Origin: Sanderia malayensis
Taxonomy: Eukaryota > Cnidaria > Scyphozoa > Semaeostomeae > Pelagiidae
Assembly (NCBI GenBank): GCA_013076295.1
Contig: RQOL01000466.1
Location: 5,251,080-5,315,079 of the forward strand
Direction of reading: 5' to 3'
Length of the DNA stretch: 64,000 nucleotides
Shown: one piece after another, positions 12,403 through 30,591 of the stretch
How the letters are laid out: the number at the start of each line of letters is the position of its first letter
Position numbering within the stretch: position 1 is the first letter of the stretch
Made by a program: the position numbers and the translations under genes
The notes under the pieces: generated by a model
Databases searched by the model: none
What the model was told of the DNA's origin: nothing
Seen by the model: only the letters and a program-made list of their open reading frames with translations

Positions 12403-15400
12403 ATGGAGAGAAGTATTCCGTTTAGAAGACCAATTCCCAGCAAATCTGAAGGTCTCTCTCGAACGGCAAGGACATTTTTTGGGCTCAACCTTTTCCAAGG
12501 TAAGAGCGAATCTTATTACAATCTATAGTTTAACTTCAATTTTTCTCCACCAGAATTCTTATTACATGGAAGCAATTTACTTTGAAATAAATCAATAAAT
12601 TATAAATAGCTATATCCTGCTCATTGTTTGTCAATTCTGCATTATCTAAATATATTATTTATTGAGAATTCTCTACGATATCTGCTTTATGGCCTCGACA
12701 AGATTAAATTGTACGCATTCACAACAATCAAAGCGTGAAAATGAACGATAATAACAACTTTCTATATTACATGTTATCATGTCAATAGTCTCGGTTATGT
12801 TTCCATGGTTTATTTAAAAAGCCTATTCTCTCCGTTGGCATTCGCATTAGGAAGACAACACTCTTCTCGTTATTGTTGACTTTCGTAGGTTCATCTTTTC
12901 TTATCCATATCATCAGCTGTATTTAAATTGCAAACTGTTCTTTTTATAAGAATGGTGTTTATAAATATACCGAGACTCGAAATGAAATTGCTAAAACATT
13001 GAGAATTTATAGAATAATTGAATACCTTGACGTTAGGGGAAAAATATGTATTGCGCTTCAAGAGAATACTCGAATCGAAGTTAAGTTCATTATTGTTCGA
13101 GCCCTCTGAGCGTGGGCTCGAAACCGGAGCCAGAGGTGTTCAGTTTCCGCCTGCAAGACAAAATTTTTAAAGTTTTTGTATTTTTAAGTTTTTATAATTT
13201 GTGATTTTTATTTTTGCAGTGTTTGTTATTGGAGGAATTCAAGGAGCAATGATCATTGTTGGTGATTTCAGTTCCGTCAGTGTTGGGGTACGTTGTTTTG
13301 GTCATGAACTCTTGACATTTTGAAATTTTGACTTTTCCTAAGCCGGTGTTAAATATCCGGAATTTTGTCCTCTCATTTTAGGGTCTTGGTCCAGGAAGAA
13401 GAATCTATATGGTGCTCTTCCTTGGAGCCATTTTATATTCCTGTTTACTTTGTTTATTTGCGGTACGTTATTTTTCATCACGCATCATACTTATCTGAAA
13501 GTCTCAAATGAAGTTCCCCCCCCCCCACTTTTTGGTAAACTGTGCAAAAGTGCCCCTTTCAAACCTGAAAGTGCCCCTTCTAAATCCAGAAGTGAGTAGC
13601 CTGGAGTTTGTCATGTACCCTTTTTTTAACCTGGCCCCCCTCCCACCTGCGAGGTTCTCCCGTCGTCCCTGTCGAATTACAGATTTTCTGATAAGAAGCT
13701 AGATCCAGGATGTCCAATATGTACCTTTGGTACCAGGCGTCAGCTTAAGGGTCGGCTTCAAAACAATAAGGTAATCTTAGACCCCAAAAATAAGAATCCC
13801 ATTAAGAAATGTTTAGTAACGAAACGCTAAAATTGTCATGCCGATGTAACAACTATTTAGTACTTAGTTGTTATGGATGCCTTTTAGTAAACAACTTTTT
13901 TTAGTAAACAATTCTTGTTTTATTGTGTTTATTAAAATGCTGGTTGAATAAAACACATTTGCCTCAACAATTAACAATTGCATTAACAAGAGCAAACCAC
14001 CCAGAATGTATTCTCGTGGGTTTTAATTCATCTTATGCGATTGCAGGCTCATCTCAAACTAGGCATTCGGGATATAAAGTTTATATAGCCAATTTACTAG
14101 TCAAAGAGCTAGTCTACTTTCTTGTTCTGCTCTATGGCCAATTTATATATTAATCTGATTTGTGAATACGGAAAAAGCGTAACATAATTGCTGATCCAAT
14201 TTTATTTAAAAAAAATACGTATAAGGAGGCTTTGGGTGAACACATAACGCAAAGGTGGGCTGACAAGCTATGTGTCTCTGCATGTTTCCCATATGGCTTG
14301 CGTGCAAACTTTCTTTGTTGTGATTCTTTGCGACAGAAGTTGACAATAATATCAAGTTGTTCCACCCCTTCCCATGTGTCTTTTTGTATGACGGCCTTTA
14401 AAACAACTCAGCGATAACAAGTTTATTTTTGTAATAGGTGAAAAAGCAGAACTATTTAGAGATTCTGGCTTTTGTTTTCCAAAACTATGCATACATTGTG
14501 TACAGCTGCATTCAAGGTAGGCCATCGTATTCATTTTAATCACATCAGCTGGGCGACCCTTTGTACTGCACCTGTAATTATCTCTCCTTTCTTCAGATTA
14601 TTAGCTAGTGGCTTTCGTTGAAAGAAAAAGGCATCGTAATTATTCGAAACTAATTTTCAACAATACCCTTTCTAATTTTGTAGTTTATCATATCAGTTTT
14701 AAAAAGTACAAGGACCATTTGTTAAAACGTCAAATCAACCTCGTTTACTTGACTATCATTGATGTAAGTATTTTTTATTCCACCAGTATCTAATCGTTAT
14801 ATTTCTTCATTCGCTCTCATTAATAGAAGTATTTGTATGACGTATTTCTTGTATCTATTTTTCAGTCTATAGGTCTGCTTATATTAAATTTCATATTCAC
14901 ATATTTGGCTGTCAAATTGTATGGCGAATATGGCTGGAAAATATACAAAAGGGTTCGCTTCAATGTTAAACTCAGAGGTAATGTAATATTTATCATTATC
15001 ATACATCTGCTCATACATTCATACATTTGAAAGAAGGAAAAGGTTTGTTTTTGTTTCTGGTCGTTAACACATTTGTTCAATCATTAATCCATTTATCTTC
15101 ATCTTAACAGCGGCATTTCATTTGTATGAGACTGTGATTATGCTAGTGAAGATGGTAGTTCTATTTGTGGTATGTTATACTCTGCTGTGCAATTAATGCC
15201 TTCTTTTTCCATTCTCCATGGGACGCAAGGCGTCCCTAACAATGCAAAGCATTGTGCTACATTAATAGAGTCAACGTTTTTAACAGCATTTCTTTATTCG
15301 TTTTGCTTCTCAGGCCATGTATTCAATTTGCTATACTCAAACGATACTTCGTGGACAGTACACAAATGCCAGTTTCATCATGAGCATGGTATTCATTCCT

Positions 15401-17969
15401 CTTTCTCTGTTGTGGGCGATTTTTGGAATTTTTTCGGTGAGTAACAACAACAACTACTACCACTACTACTACTGACACTACTACCTTAAATCCTCGAATA
15501 AGCCCCCACCTCCGAATAAGCCCTCCCCTCGAATACGTTCCCATCCTGATAATCATTTGCAAGGATATTGGGCCCAAGTTTCCAAACATTGAAGTTGTTT
15601 AGTGAATGTATTGCAAATAACAGTAAGTTTAAACCAATAACTTTATTGATTGGCTGCATCGTATAGCTTTTATTTTGCTTCATATTGAACAATAATCGAG
15701 CTAAAATTTCGTTTTTGCAAGTCATTCGAAGATTTACGGTATTACAGTTAACATTTGCTATCTTGATGCCCACTATGTCAAACATTTTCCCTCATCTTGG
15801 TATAGTATAGTTCGGTTCAATTTCAATTTCCCTTGATAGTTCGAGATTGCAGATGTTAACCGTAGTGCAACCACAACTACTAATGCTACTAATAGTTGAC
15901 TTTGTTAAGCTACTATTAAAGGAAATAATTGTCAAGGAAAATTTTTTGCAGATTCGAAAGGAAAATAGACCTATGGCATATATATACATTTTGGGCGTTG
16001 CTGCAGTATTTGTTTACTTCAACTTTAAAATAATCAGGTACCCAACTATTTTTCTTCATACGTTTTCATCATTATTTATAAAAAAGGTATTGTGGTGGAC
16101 ATAAAAGTTTAGAAATGCTTTGCGGTACGCTTTATACTTTCGTGAATTAATCTTTTGCACCGTTTTTGGTTTATTTTTAGAATAGCAACGAAGACATGCA
16201 TTGGTTGCCCCAGGTTTGAAAAACAAACTGAAGATATTCCTGGGGAAGTGGACCTCCATTTGCTATACCTTTGTAAGAATATATCATTGTTCTATTTCTC
16301 TTTTTACTATAACTAATACAATATACAGTGAAACACCGCAAATGAGAAGCCATTTATAAGAAGCGTTCATATTTAATTATAGATATAGACAATGATAAAA
16401 GGATTGGAGATTTTTGCTAACATTGGGGCTCAACCTGAAAAACGTATTTTTTAATTGCGGGGTCTTGCTGTGGTGCATACAAAATTCAACGCACCTAAAA
16501 AGGATTACAGTTGCTTATTGATACACACAAAACATTATATTGGCGTTCTGTGATCATAACTATTATAACACTTTTCTACTTCAGCCTCAACTGGTTCACT
16601 ATTTATATTTTTGCTGTTGCTGGCGTCCATAAAAGCGGTGAAAAACTTTGGTATTGGACTCGCTGCACATTGTAAGTATTTCTTGTCTTGAACATTTAAT
16701 AATCCTTTGATGCCGCTCTTTGAACCCTGGCTCGAGCCTCTGCAAGGTCTGTGGTTCGAGCTCGTGCTAATGCTAATATGCCAGTAAGTGCTTGTTTTTT
16801 TTATAGTCAATGAAACAAGTACGACAATGATTGTATTGAACCTTTCAAAAAATATTTTTACATCGATTGTGCCATCGTCGACGGAAGACCGTGTTTGTGT
16901 CGACATTGAAAGCCCAAGGCCTAGCATCTCGAACGAGCCTCGTCCTTCGATATTTCAGTTTCTGCCAAACCTTCGCAGTGTTAACACTGAGAGCGATAAT
17001 CAAGGAAAAGGCCTCACTCTACCGGCACAGGTCCAAAAAAGAGACAAGACAAATAAACCTGTCAGCAGCAGCACAAAGAATCGCATAACTCAACTGTTTT
17101 GGGAACGTGAAATTGGCAATTTGAGCAGAAGTCAACAGAGCAGTTTCTCATCGGAAAGATCCGCCTCGTGTTTCAAGGACTGTTGTCCTTGGCTGCAGCA
17201 ACGATCCCAACTTCATTCTTCAACGTATGGAGTGAATGGACCGCGTAGCTGTGGCGAAGGAGCAACTTGCGAAGTTGTTGAGAACTCTGTTGTTAACGAA
17301 AAAGAAGTTGCTCTTGCTGTTAAAAATAATGTTTCTTCGATAAGAAGAACCTTAAGTTGTGAATTGCATGTTGATCGAAAAGAGGGTGGGTTGCAACGAC
17401 CCAGATTCAACTCTCTTCCATCAGTTGATTGCCTGTTTAGAAATGCTGAAATTTATGAAAATAAAAATGCAGATATGATCATTTCAGCATCGTGTGATCA
17501 AGAAATAACTAATCGAGAAATATTTCAGTGTGCTGAAGATGACGAGAAGAGAACCCAGAAGGACGACTCCTGTTGTTTTGGAGAAGATAATGCTGAAGCT
17601 ATTTGCAATTATGCAACGGAGAACTGCACATGTAGTGGTAAATCTGCCAGTTACCAAAGGAGAGAAGCAAATAATCAAAGTGGTGAAACTGCAAGTTCTT
17701 CAAAGATTAATACACATGCACCTTTAAGGCGTATTAAAAGCAGTATATCGAGTATTTCAAGTATGAAGACTGAATCAAGTGATTACGAGTTTGATAATAG
17801 CGATGAGGATACGGATATGCCTTCCAGCTTTACAGAAAGCAAGGTAATTGTTCGGAATTTCCCAAAGCGTAAATTAGGTGTTCTATTGGAATCTCCCATT
17901 ATTATTAGAAAATCTGCGTCTGATTATGATATAAAAGCCCATAATTTTAAGAGTGTTCATTATGTATAA
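12403..17969 (+). CDS. Multi-pass membrane protein resembling fungal DUF7789 proteins, with a long disordered cytoplasmic tail
   Basis: Joined exons run from ATG 12403 (MERSIPFRRPIPSKSEGLSR) through about 13220-13288, 13381-13459, 14437-14509, 14683-14763, 14865-14972, 15111-15170, 15313-15437, 15952-16037, 16182-16272 and 16573-16671, into a final exon ending at 17969. Phases agree at every junction checked. The first half has six to eight hydrophobic segments, such as VFVIGGIQGAMIIVG, IYMVLFLGAILYSCLLCLFA and GSLFIFLLLLASIKAVKNFG. The core with GWKIYKRVRFNVKLR, a Met/Val-rich helix, then IRKENRPMAYIYILG resembles, from memory, the conserved region of fungal DUF7789 membrane proteins. The last ~390 residues are hydrophilic, Ser-rich and apparently disordered, ending MKTESSDYEFDNSDEDTDM and a basic stretch. 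Function unknown; transporter or channel scaffold is only a guess. The family link needs a profile search. Confidence 0.72.
15482..15741 (+). mobile_element. AAGCCCC-family MITE, copy A (in an intron)
   Basis: The copy begins TACCTTAAATCCTCGAATAAGCCCCC and ends GAAGATTTACGGTA. Its core (GCAAGGATATTGGGCCCAAG, CATTGAAGTTGTTTAGTGAA, AACTTTATTGATTGGCTGCA) is nearly identical to copies at 39017, 44524 and 53528. The right arm has lost its GGGGCTTATT block. It is non-coding and lies wholly within an intron of the DUF7789-like gene. Confidence 0.85.
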
Positions 17970-17973
17970 TAAA
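17968..17973 (+). terminator. AATAAA polyadenylation signal overlapping the stop codon
   Basis: The stop TAA of the DUF7789-like gene (17967-17969) overlaps AATAAA at 17968-17973, followed by a T-rich run. If this signal is used, the 3' UTR would be only about 10-30 nt. TROAP starts 287 bp after this stop, so termination must be early. Confidence 0.5.
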
Positions 17974-18110
17974 ATTTTATTTTTTATTTATTTGTTGCTG
18001 TTCATCATTGTAGTTTATATTTGACAAAGTTTGACTTTCTGACGCTTTTCTTACTTTCCATCCTCTCTTTGAGCGCATTAGTACAAAGGAGGCTATTACT
18101 AATGCCGCAC

Positions 18111-18146
18111 GCGATTGGCCAGTTTTACAAACCGTTAAAATTTGAA
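18111..18146 (+). promoter_or_regulatory. CCAAT-box and CHR-like pair upstream of TROAP
   Basis: An inverted CCAAT box (ATTGG at 18114-18118) is followed by TTTGAA at 18141-18146, about 110 bp upstream of the TROAP start codon. CCAAT boxes with a downstream CHR (TTTGAA/TTTAAA) are typical of G2/M genes bound by NF-Y and MuvB in animals. Both motifs are short and could occur by chance in AT-rich DNA. Confidence 0.3.
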
Positions 18147-18255
18147 TTTTTGTAAACAACAAAGAAAAGCGCATTCAAAAACCACCATACCATATGGCCT
18201 AAATGAAGTCAGCTGATTTTATACTCGGTGAAGTTTTTACTCTGTATTAGCAGAC

Positions 18256-21200
18256 ATGATTTCAACATTTATTCATTCTGAAGTTGGTAAAGATATTTTA
18301 TCTCCGCATAATGAAAATGGACAAAGAAAGGCTCAAACTATTTCGGCAAAATCACAGTAAGTCGAGTCGACTAATTCTATTTGAGTGAAGGCAGGCCTAA
18401 TGTCATCAAAGAGTGGGAGAAGCTTCCTTTCATCGTCCGCTTGCTGCCCAGAAAGAAAGGTTTGATTAAAAACTAATTCAAGGCCACTCGTTAATAGTTG
18501 TGTGTATCTTATGTTAGATCTGCGAAGGAAAGGTTCCCCGGAAAGGAGAACGGTAATTGTAAAATAGAGAATCGGCCGAAAAGCAAGATACCAGGTAAAA
18601 TATTTCAAATATTTTGAAAGTTTAATCAATTCTTGTGGATGTGGTAGCATTCAGGCTTTTGCGTAGAATTTGGAAAGATTTTGCATTTGCATCAAATGCC
18701 ATGATGCTTAGAAATGTAAGTTGTAAATAACAACAAGTAAATGTAAAGGACAAAAACGTATAATAAATTGATACAAAAAAATCAAGGCAAGAAAATAAAT
18801 AAACTACTTTTAGATTGTTTATCCTGGCGACCAAAACTACGTTTACAAACTGCAGCAGTGCCACGACTACCACTACCATGTTGAGGCGAGAGTGTCCCCA
18901 TGGGGGAAAGCTACAAATGTTCACTCTATGCTAAAAAATAGACAAAGCGTTTTTATTTCATTTCATTAGATCAATTGTTAACCAAATTTAAAAACTCAAC
19001 TTTGCACAATACAATTATTTCCACACAACGTTTTTCAAACCTTAAGCAAATATACAACACTTTCTGACTTGCAGCATGAGGTGCACATTGATTTAGGCCC
19101 AAAACACGTGTAGTCATTTTAACGTTAGCTGATAATGTAATGTATTCACAACTTTACTAACTTCTTCAACAGCCTTGAAATCTCAGAACTCCAGCAAGAC
19201 AAATCGAGTCAAAGTGTAAGGACATAATTGTTTTTGTATTTTTGCTTTTTTTTCGTTATCACAATATCTAGAAACAAAGAAGTCCAGGGTAGGTAGGTAC
19301 CGAATATGTTTTTGACAATAGTATTTTTCAAATTTCTGCAATTTATTTCGGCAATAGAAATCGAAATTCATTTTTTAGTAGAGCAACAGCAGGTGCTACT
19401 GAAAGACAAGCAACTGAAAAGCAAAATTCACTGAAACAAGGTTCAGAAATGTCGAAAACGAAATTTCAAGGCCAACGGAAAGTGGTGCAGAAGATTGAGC
19501 CAAATAAAGTACAAAAAGCAAAACCGGCTCCGAACTTCGATAAAATTCATCAAAAATGGGGTGATAAACTACAAAAGGTGTGTAGCTTATCTGAATGCTA
19601 TTTTTGTGGTGACTTTCATAATCTTAATTTCCTGCCAAGATGCTAAGAATTTGCATGCCTGCAAATAATTAAATGTCATTTGAAATGGGTTTCATTTTCA
19701 GGGCAAAGAGTTGAAAAAGAAACCCTCTACACAGGTTTGGAAGTTAGCCACAGTATTTAACAGAAACATTTTGTTTCGATTTCATTTGAATTGTATCTTA
19801 ATAAACTGTTGTTTATGTATTTGCTGCTATGAAGTGCAGTGTTGCTAGAGATTTTCTCTCCATTCAGGTTGATGCTTTCAAGTTCGAAAAGAAAATAACG
19901 ACGGATGATAATGAAACTTTTGGAATCAACCCCGTTAAATTCAAAAGTATATTTGCTTATTTTAAATTAATGAAAGATATAATTGCTTCTGAACTCGTTT
20001 CAACTATTACCAGCATGTTTTTAATTGCGCTTTTAATGTTGAAGGTGGAATGTCACAAGAAATCCAACCTCGAAAAGCTTTTGTGAAAACCAACATTTCC
20101 AACGGTAGGAAAATTTAATAATTCGCCTCAGAGCAATATGTTATCACTTTGTCATTCTTGGCAGCTAAATTTAAAAATTCGCAGTTGGAGTGTTTACGTC
20201 AGCGGGGTAATTTGTTGCCTCAACGAAGAAACTTGCAAAGTAATCGAAATTTCAATAACAAAACATCATCAAGGGGTTCAGCAATGCGAGACGCCATTGT
20301 TCAAAATGAAACGACCAAAAACAATCGATTACGTAATTGGCTTTAAATACGAGGCTAGCCGGCCACGTGGAAGCAAAACGTATTTTCATTGGTTGATGAC
20401 TAATCTATTCCGAGATATCGGTATAAAATTGTTGCACCACTGTGATTCAAATTTATTTCCTACAAAAATTTCGGAGCATCAGCTATTATTTTCAGTAAAC
20501 TGTGAAAACAATAGCAAATAATGGTGATATTTTGTTTAGTGTTATAAACTCAGTTTATATTTATTAAGCAATGCTTATGTATCTTGTTGATATGTTAATA
20601 ATTATGCCTTTATATTTTTGCAGATTTCAAAGATTTTCAGCCTGATGCTTGCTCTTTGAAAGAAATTTTGGAAGGCACCACCGTAAACAAAACTCCATTG
20701 CGAAGTGATAGTATGCTTGGACCAATCAAAAGAATGACGTTTGGTGGTTTTGCACGAAGAGATCCACACAAATTGACCAAGGTACCCATATTGTAATGTT
20801 ATTGACCATTTATCTTCCCTCTCTCTTTCTCTGCACTTGCACCCCATCTTGCTGTCGCCACATGTGCCCCCGATGATTTATTTATAAGCAAAAACCGGCT
20901 AAATGGTCCATAATTTCATTTCTTATTTGGTTTTACTTGCAAGGCTAAGTTAACGTATTTTGAGGAGTTATTCATTGCAAAATAGTAATTTTTGTTGTTG
21001 AAATTTACCTGGGAGTTTTCTTTCGCTTTGTTTAAAAAATTCCCCTCTTTGACAATTACAAGGCAAGTCCGAGCAAAACAAATATGCCGCCGCGTCAGAA
21101 TGTAATTACGTATTTGATTTCATTAAGAGGCCATTGGGGAATCCCCTTGACATTCTTTCTCTTTGACCCTGTGGTTTGGAAGATTATTACATGTGCTCAA

Positions 21201-24200
21201 AGCAAGCTCAAGACGTCCTGCAACTATGTTTTGAAAAATGTTTTGGTTTAGTTTGGTCATCAAACGTTTAAATATTTGAAAATATCCTCGGGGCCAGATT
21301 TTCTAACATTTTAAAAACAATTTAAGAATAAAACCAGGCTCAACTTCACCTGAACTAAGACTTTTTTATGCAAAGATCTCACGCAAAGTCAAATTAGGGG
21401 GTCTGTTCAGAATTTCTTATGAACAATTCTATGCTCAATATTGATTGTTTTTAAAAATATTGGCCTCGGAAATTAGTATATTTTTCATAAAAAATAGTAT
21501 GAATTTGTATTGACACCAAACTTTTTAAGGCGTTGCAATTTGAAGAAGTCTTTTATCTACATACTTTTGTGAGGTTGAATTTCGTAGCCGGGTTCTTGTG
21601 TGTCTATTCATATTTCTAGGAAATGAATATCTACTTACACTTGCAGCCAACCGTAAATCCGTAGGGACGTCCCCTGGTTTCTCTTGGACTTGGTTATGTA
21701 TGATCCTGAAAGACGAAGCCTTTTATCAATACAGGCAGTGCTCACAAAATGACATACTTGAGCAATGAAAGTTGCTTATATTTTTGCTTCTCATAATTGG
21801 GTTTTTAATATTCTTCTACCAGGAGAATAGAGCATCGATTTATTACAAGGAAAATTACGATCGAAATAATCAATTGTCACTCAAAGAGCAATTGGCAGAA
21901 ATCCTCAACACTTGTTCTCGAAAGGCCCCAGCTCTAAGCAGTTCGGCTACTACTACTACTTCTCCTGCTTCAACAACGATTACCCAGCAGCAAGTCGAAG
22001 GCAACCAATCATTATCGTCGAATAGAGATATGCCTTGCACGCCAAGAATTGCATCTCAAACTGCTACGTCCATTTACGGAGGTATGCCCAAGCCAAGAAT
22101 GCCCGGTCAATTGTGTGAAGTGAATTACATCTCACCAAGAAAGTGCAATAATAAATCACCTTTTTACAAATCACCTGTTAGTCAACCGTTGGATCATCAA
22201 AGATCTGTGCCTGGAATGAAATCGCCGTCGAGATCTGGTGCCGCCACGCCTGTGGTCGAGAATCTTTTCACAACTCCGTTGCGCAGAACTCCGCAAAGCA
22301 GAACACCGAACAGAAAGACACCGAGTGCGATCAAACTGGCCCTTCCAGCACGCTTGACAGATGAAGCAATCAGACATCGTAGGCAAGGATTGCCACTGCC
22401 AAAACAACCTTACGAATATCTTGATGTGAGCAAGCAGAAATCGGCGAAGAAAGCGTGGGAGGATGCGAATAATCACGATAAACAGACTGAAAATGGTGGT
22501 TGTGTGAATGGAAAGGCTGGAGTTAGGTCACCCAATGGAGTGGATGAGTGTGGAAGTAAGAAGAAATCAGTGCGGTGGGCTGATGTTTTCGACAATGAGA
22601 AAACATCAGCAAAAGTAAACAAGGAATTGTTGTTCACAAGTCAGGTAATTTTATTCATGTATTATATGAGTAGTAGCTAGGATGGGCGACAAATGTCCTG
22701 GGACACTTACGGCTTTCGCAAATATTTTTACAAGTGTCCCAATGACTCTTGTCTGTCATTGTATTGTATAGCTATAATTGAACTGGATTTGGGTATTCAA
22801 GAAGTTAGGTTCTTAAGTTTGGCTCAAACCTTTTACAGAAAAGGATATTCGAAATATGTACAATATTTATTTCATATATTTGTTATCTCGTTCTTCTGTA
22901 CTGGATAAAACAGTCCTCTATGCCGTGGGCAGAGCGAAAACACAGAAGTAGACTTCAGGAAATAGTACACATATCTTTTTTACTTCTGTGTTATTTCATA
23001 TGAATTTTAATATATTTCTGTATCTTTTCCGACAGGTTTCAAAGCCTTCCAGCTCGAACAAAGAGAATGTTGTGATAAAAAACAATTCAAATGTATCAGC
23101 AATGGAGATAAGTTTGGTTGAAAAAATTCTTCAGAAAATCGAGAAAAGAAAGGAGGAAGAACATGAATTTTTAAACTCTGGAACAACTGTCACAAATTCA
23201 ATTCTGAAGCCAAGAATGAGTCACATGACTTCAGCAACCAATCATCAGGCACAGATTCCAAAGCCATTCCTTGGACATGATGTAATGAATCAGATAAGGA
23301 AGATTACTATGAATGAAAATCATGATTGGAATGATGTAACGCCAGAGGATGAAGCGCGTGACAAAAAGAGCCAATCATTGGTACCACAGGGAGGACTGAC
23401 AAAGATTTCAACCACTCCTCGTGTTGACCAAACACCACAATTTGAAATGAACCTGCGTGCAGTTCCCAACGGGCCATATTTTAGGCGAACTTGGGCACGC
23501 ACTCCGTACTCTGAGCTAAAGAAAAGAAAGGAAAATGAGGAGATTTCAAGTGATTCAACTCTGGAACAGCCAACAGAGGAAGCTAATTTGAAAAGATCTG
23601 TTGATACAGAAAAGACGAGGAATATTCTGTTAATTTTGAATGATGTCAACGAAATGAGTATCAGCGATGATCTGAAAAAAGTTAGATCAAGAAAAGAGTT
23701 TGTCAGTTCAGAAAACTCCTCTGTGGACCATCCCTCGAAAGACCTTGCAACTTTTGTCGCAGCAAGAAAGCACAATAATATCGAGAAAAGGTTGGAAACA
23801 GCGCAAGACAGGCAATCGATGCATCCTATGAATGCTTTGAACTCAGACAAGAGTGACGTAGATGCTGCTTTGAAGGCAAGACTTGTTTTAAAACCCCATC
23901 AAACTTCATTGATTGATAAACAACCTAGCAAGCATCCCATGCAAGACGGAATGGTCAAGAGTGCATTCAGAAAAATATCACCGTCGTCAAGTGGCCGTAG
24001 TACGCCAGATATGCAACCTAAAAGTATTTTATCGAATCCTTTCGTTCAGTTATCTCTCGAATTGCCAACAATCGACGAAATTTGTAGTCAAACATCGTTG
24101 GATGCTGAAATCGCTATTTATACAAAGTATCACGAACTTTCACAAAAGCATGGAACAAAGCGATTGCTAAAAAGAGATGGTTCCATTAATCCTCTTGCTC

Positions 24201-24382
24201 GTATTATCACAGACGGAGATGATAGGGTACTTTAACTTGTTTTTTGATTTTTTTATGTTTGAGACATTGTATTTTGTTTAGGTACTATATTGCATTGATA
24301 GGTAATTTTGTTTGATCATAATGATGATTTATCTTCTTTATTTCAGTATTTCATACCCATCTCAGAAGAAGAAGCGATGTAA
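18256..24382 (+). CDS. TROAP: Tastin (trophinin-associated protein) homologue
   Basis: In-phase exons: 18256-18356, 18518-18594, ~19174-19214, ~19378-19578, ~19702-19730, ~19868-19947, ~20045-20101, ~20165-20330, ~20624-20779, 21822-22644, ~23036-24225 and 24347-24382. The basic N-terminus has ENRPKSKIP, comparable with SKIP in human tastin. Next comes FQPDACSLKEILEG, aligning with FVADPAALATILSGEG of human TROAP, then a Pro/Ser/Thr-rich basic middle with many SP/TP sites (TPLRRTPQSRTPNRKTPS) and KKSVRWADVF. The C-terminal block has LDAEIAIYTKY, NPLARII and the terminal YFIPISEEEAM; human TROAP has DDECAFYTSR, NPVATLL and CFIPVG in the same order. Tastin is a cytoplasmic, microtubule-associated proline-rich protein needed for bipolar spindles and centrosome integrity. 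Overall composition fits; the C-terminal match is decisive. Confidence 0.8.
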
Positions 24383-25230
24383 AAAGCAAGATTTGGCTTT
24401 ATAAATACACCGACTTTGGTAAGATCTTATTTATATATCGAAATGCTGTTTATAAACAATCAAATCTTGCAGTTATTTTTCCAATTTAATGTATATTTTA
24501 GCTGTATTTTTATTATATAAGAACACAATGCATAGTTGATTTATAGATAAATAGTTCGTACGTTTCTGTAAAGAAAACTTTTTACCTTTGAGTTTATCAT
24601 TCATTGAATATCAAGTTATTCAAACGAATTATTTTTTCCCTCTATTTGGTAAATTTATGTTTCTCTTATTATCTCATTGTGTGTTGTGTCTCATGGGACG
24701 TCAAAAGTTCGAATGTGGTTTAAATAGTTTGTACTTCTGACATTTTCACTTTATTTGTGCACACGTTATTCACAATGTAGAATCTTTGTTCAAACAACAA
24801 ATTCACCCAAGTGATAAATTCAGGTGGTAATTAAGGCGATGTTTGAAAGATTCAAGCTTTACAAGTTCAGTTCCATAGCGTCAGTTGTTCACATGCCCGA
24901 AACAAAATGGCCGTCAAGAGCACGTGGAAAAAGTTCAATTTCAAGTCGTCAAAATTGCTGTAAGTTTGGTCCTTTAAAATATTAATACTTCTATGTTTCC
25001 TTAGGTATCTATTGATAGTAGTTATTAATAAATATTGCTGTTTTAAATGGTCGATATAATAGCAAATATTGCTGTTCTGGCAGTGTATTAACGACTCTTG
25101 CCAACAGAACCGGTTTAACAAATGTTGGTACTGAAAAAACGCACGATACCAATACATACAATAACAAAGATTGTCTACGTGGAATAGAAAGAGCTTCAGA
25201 AAATATCAAGTTCGAAGTCACTTGAGGCGT
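24383..25230. other. Intergenic region between convergent TROAP and MCM6 ends
   Basis: This stretch of about 850 bp is AT-rich and contains the 3' ends of both neighbours. Reading both strands, I see no conserved coding exon, RNA gene or inverted-repeat element. Confidence 0.55.

Positions 25231-30591
<5,361 letters not shown>

Noticed and set aside
15486..15785. Open frames within AAGCCCC repeat copies, also at 39010 and 44513
   Set aside because: The same short peptide ([18 protein letters not shown]) recurs because the repeat recurs; there is no transposase or start context, so it is not a gene.
18394..18459. Candidate extra TROAP exon between the first two exons
   Set aside because: It has plausible splice sites and is open in one frame, but including it puts the next exon into a frame with a stop, while skipping it keeps a clean in-phase join.
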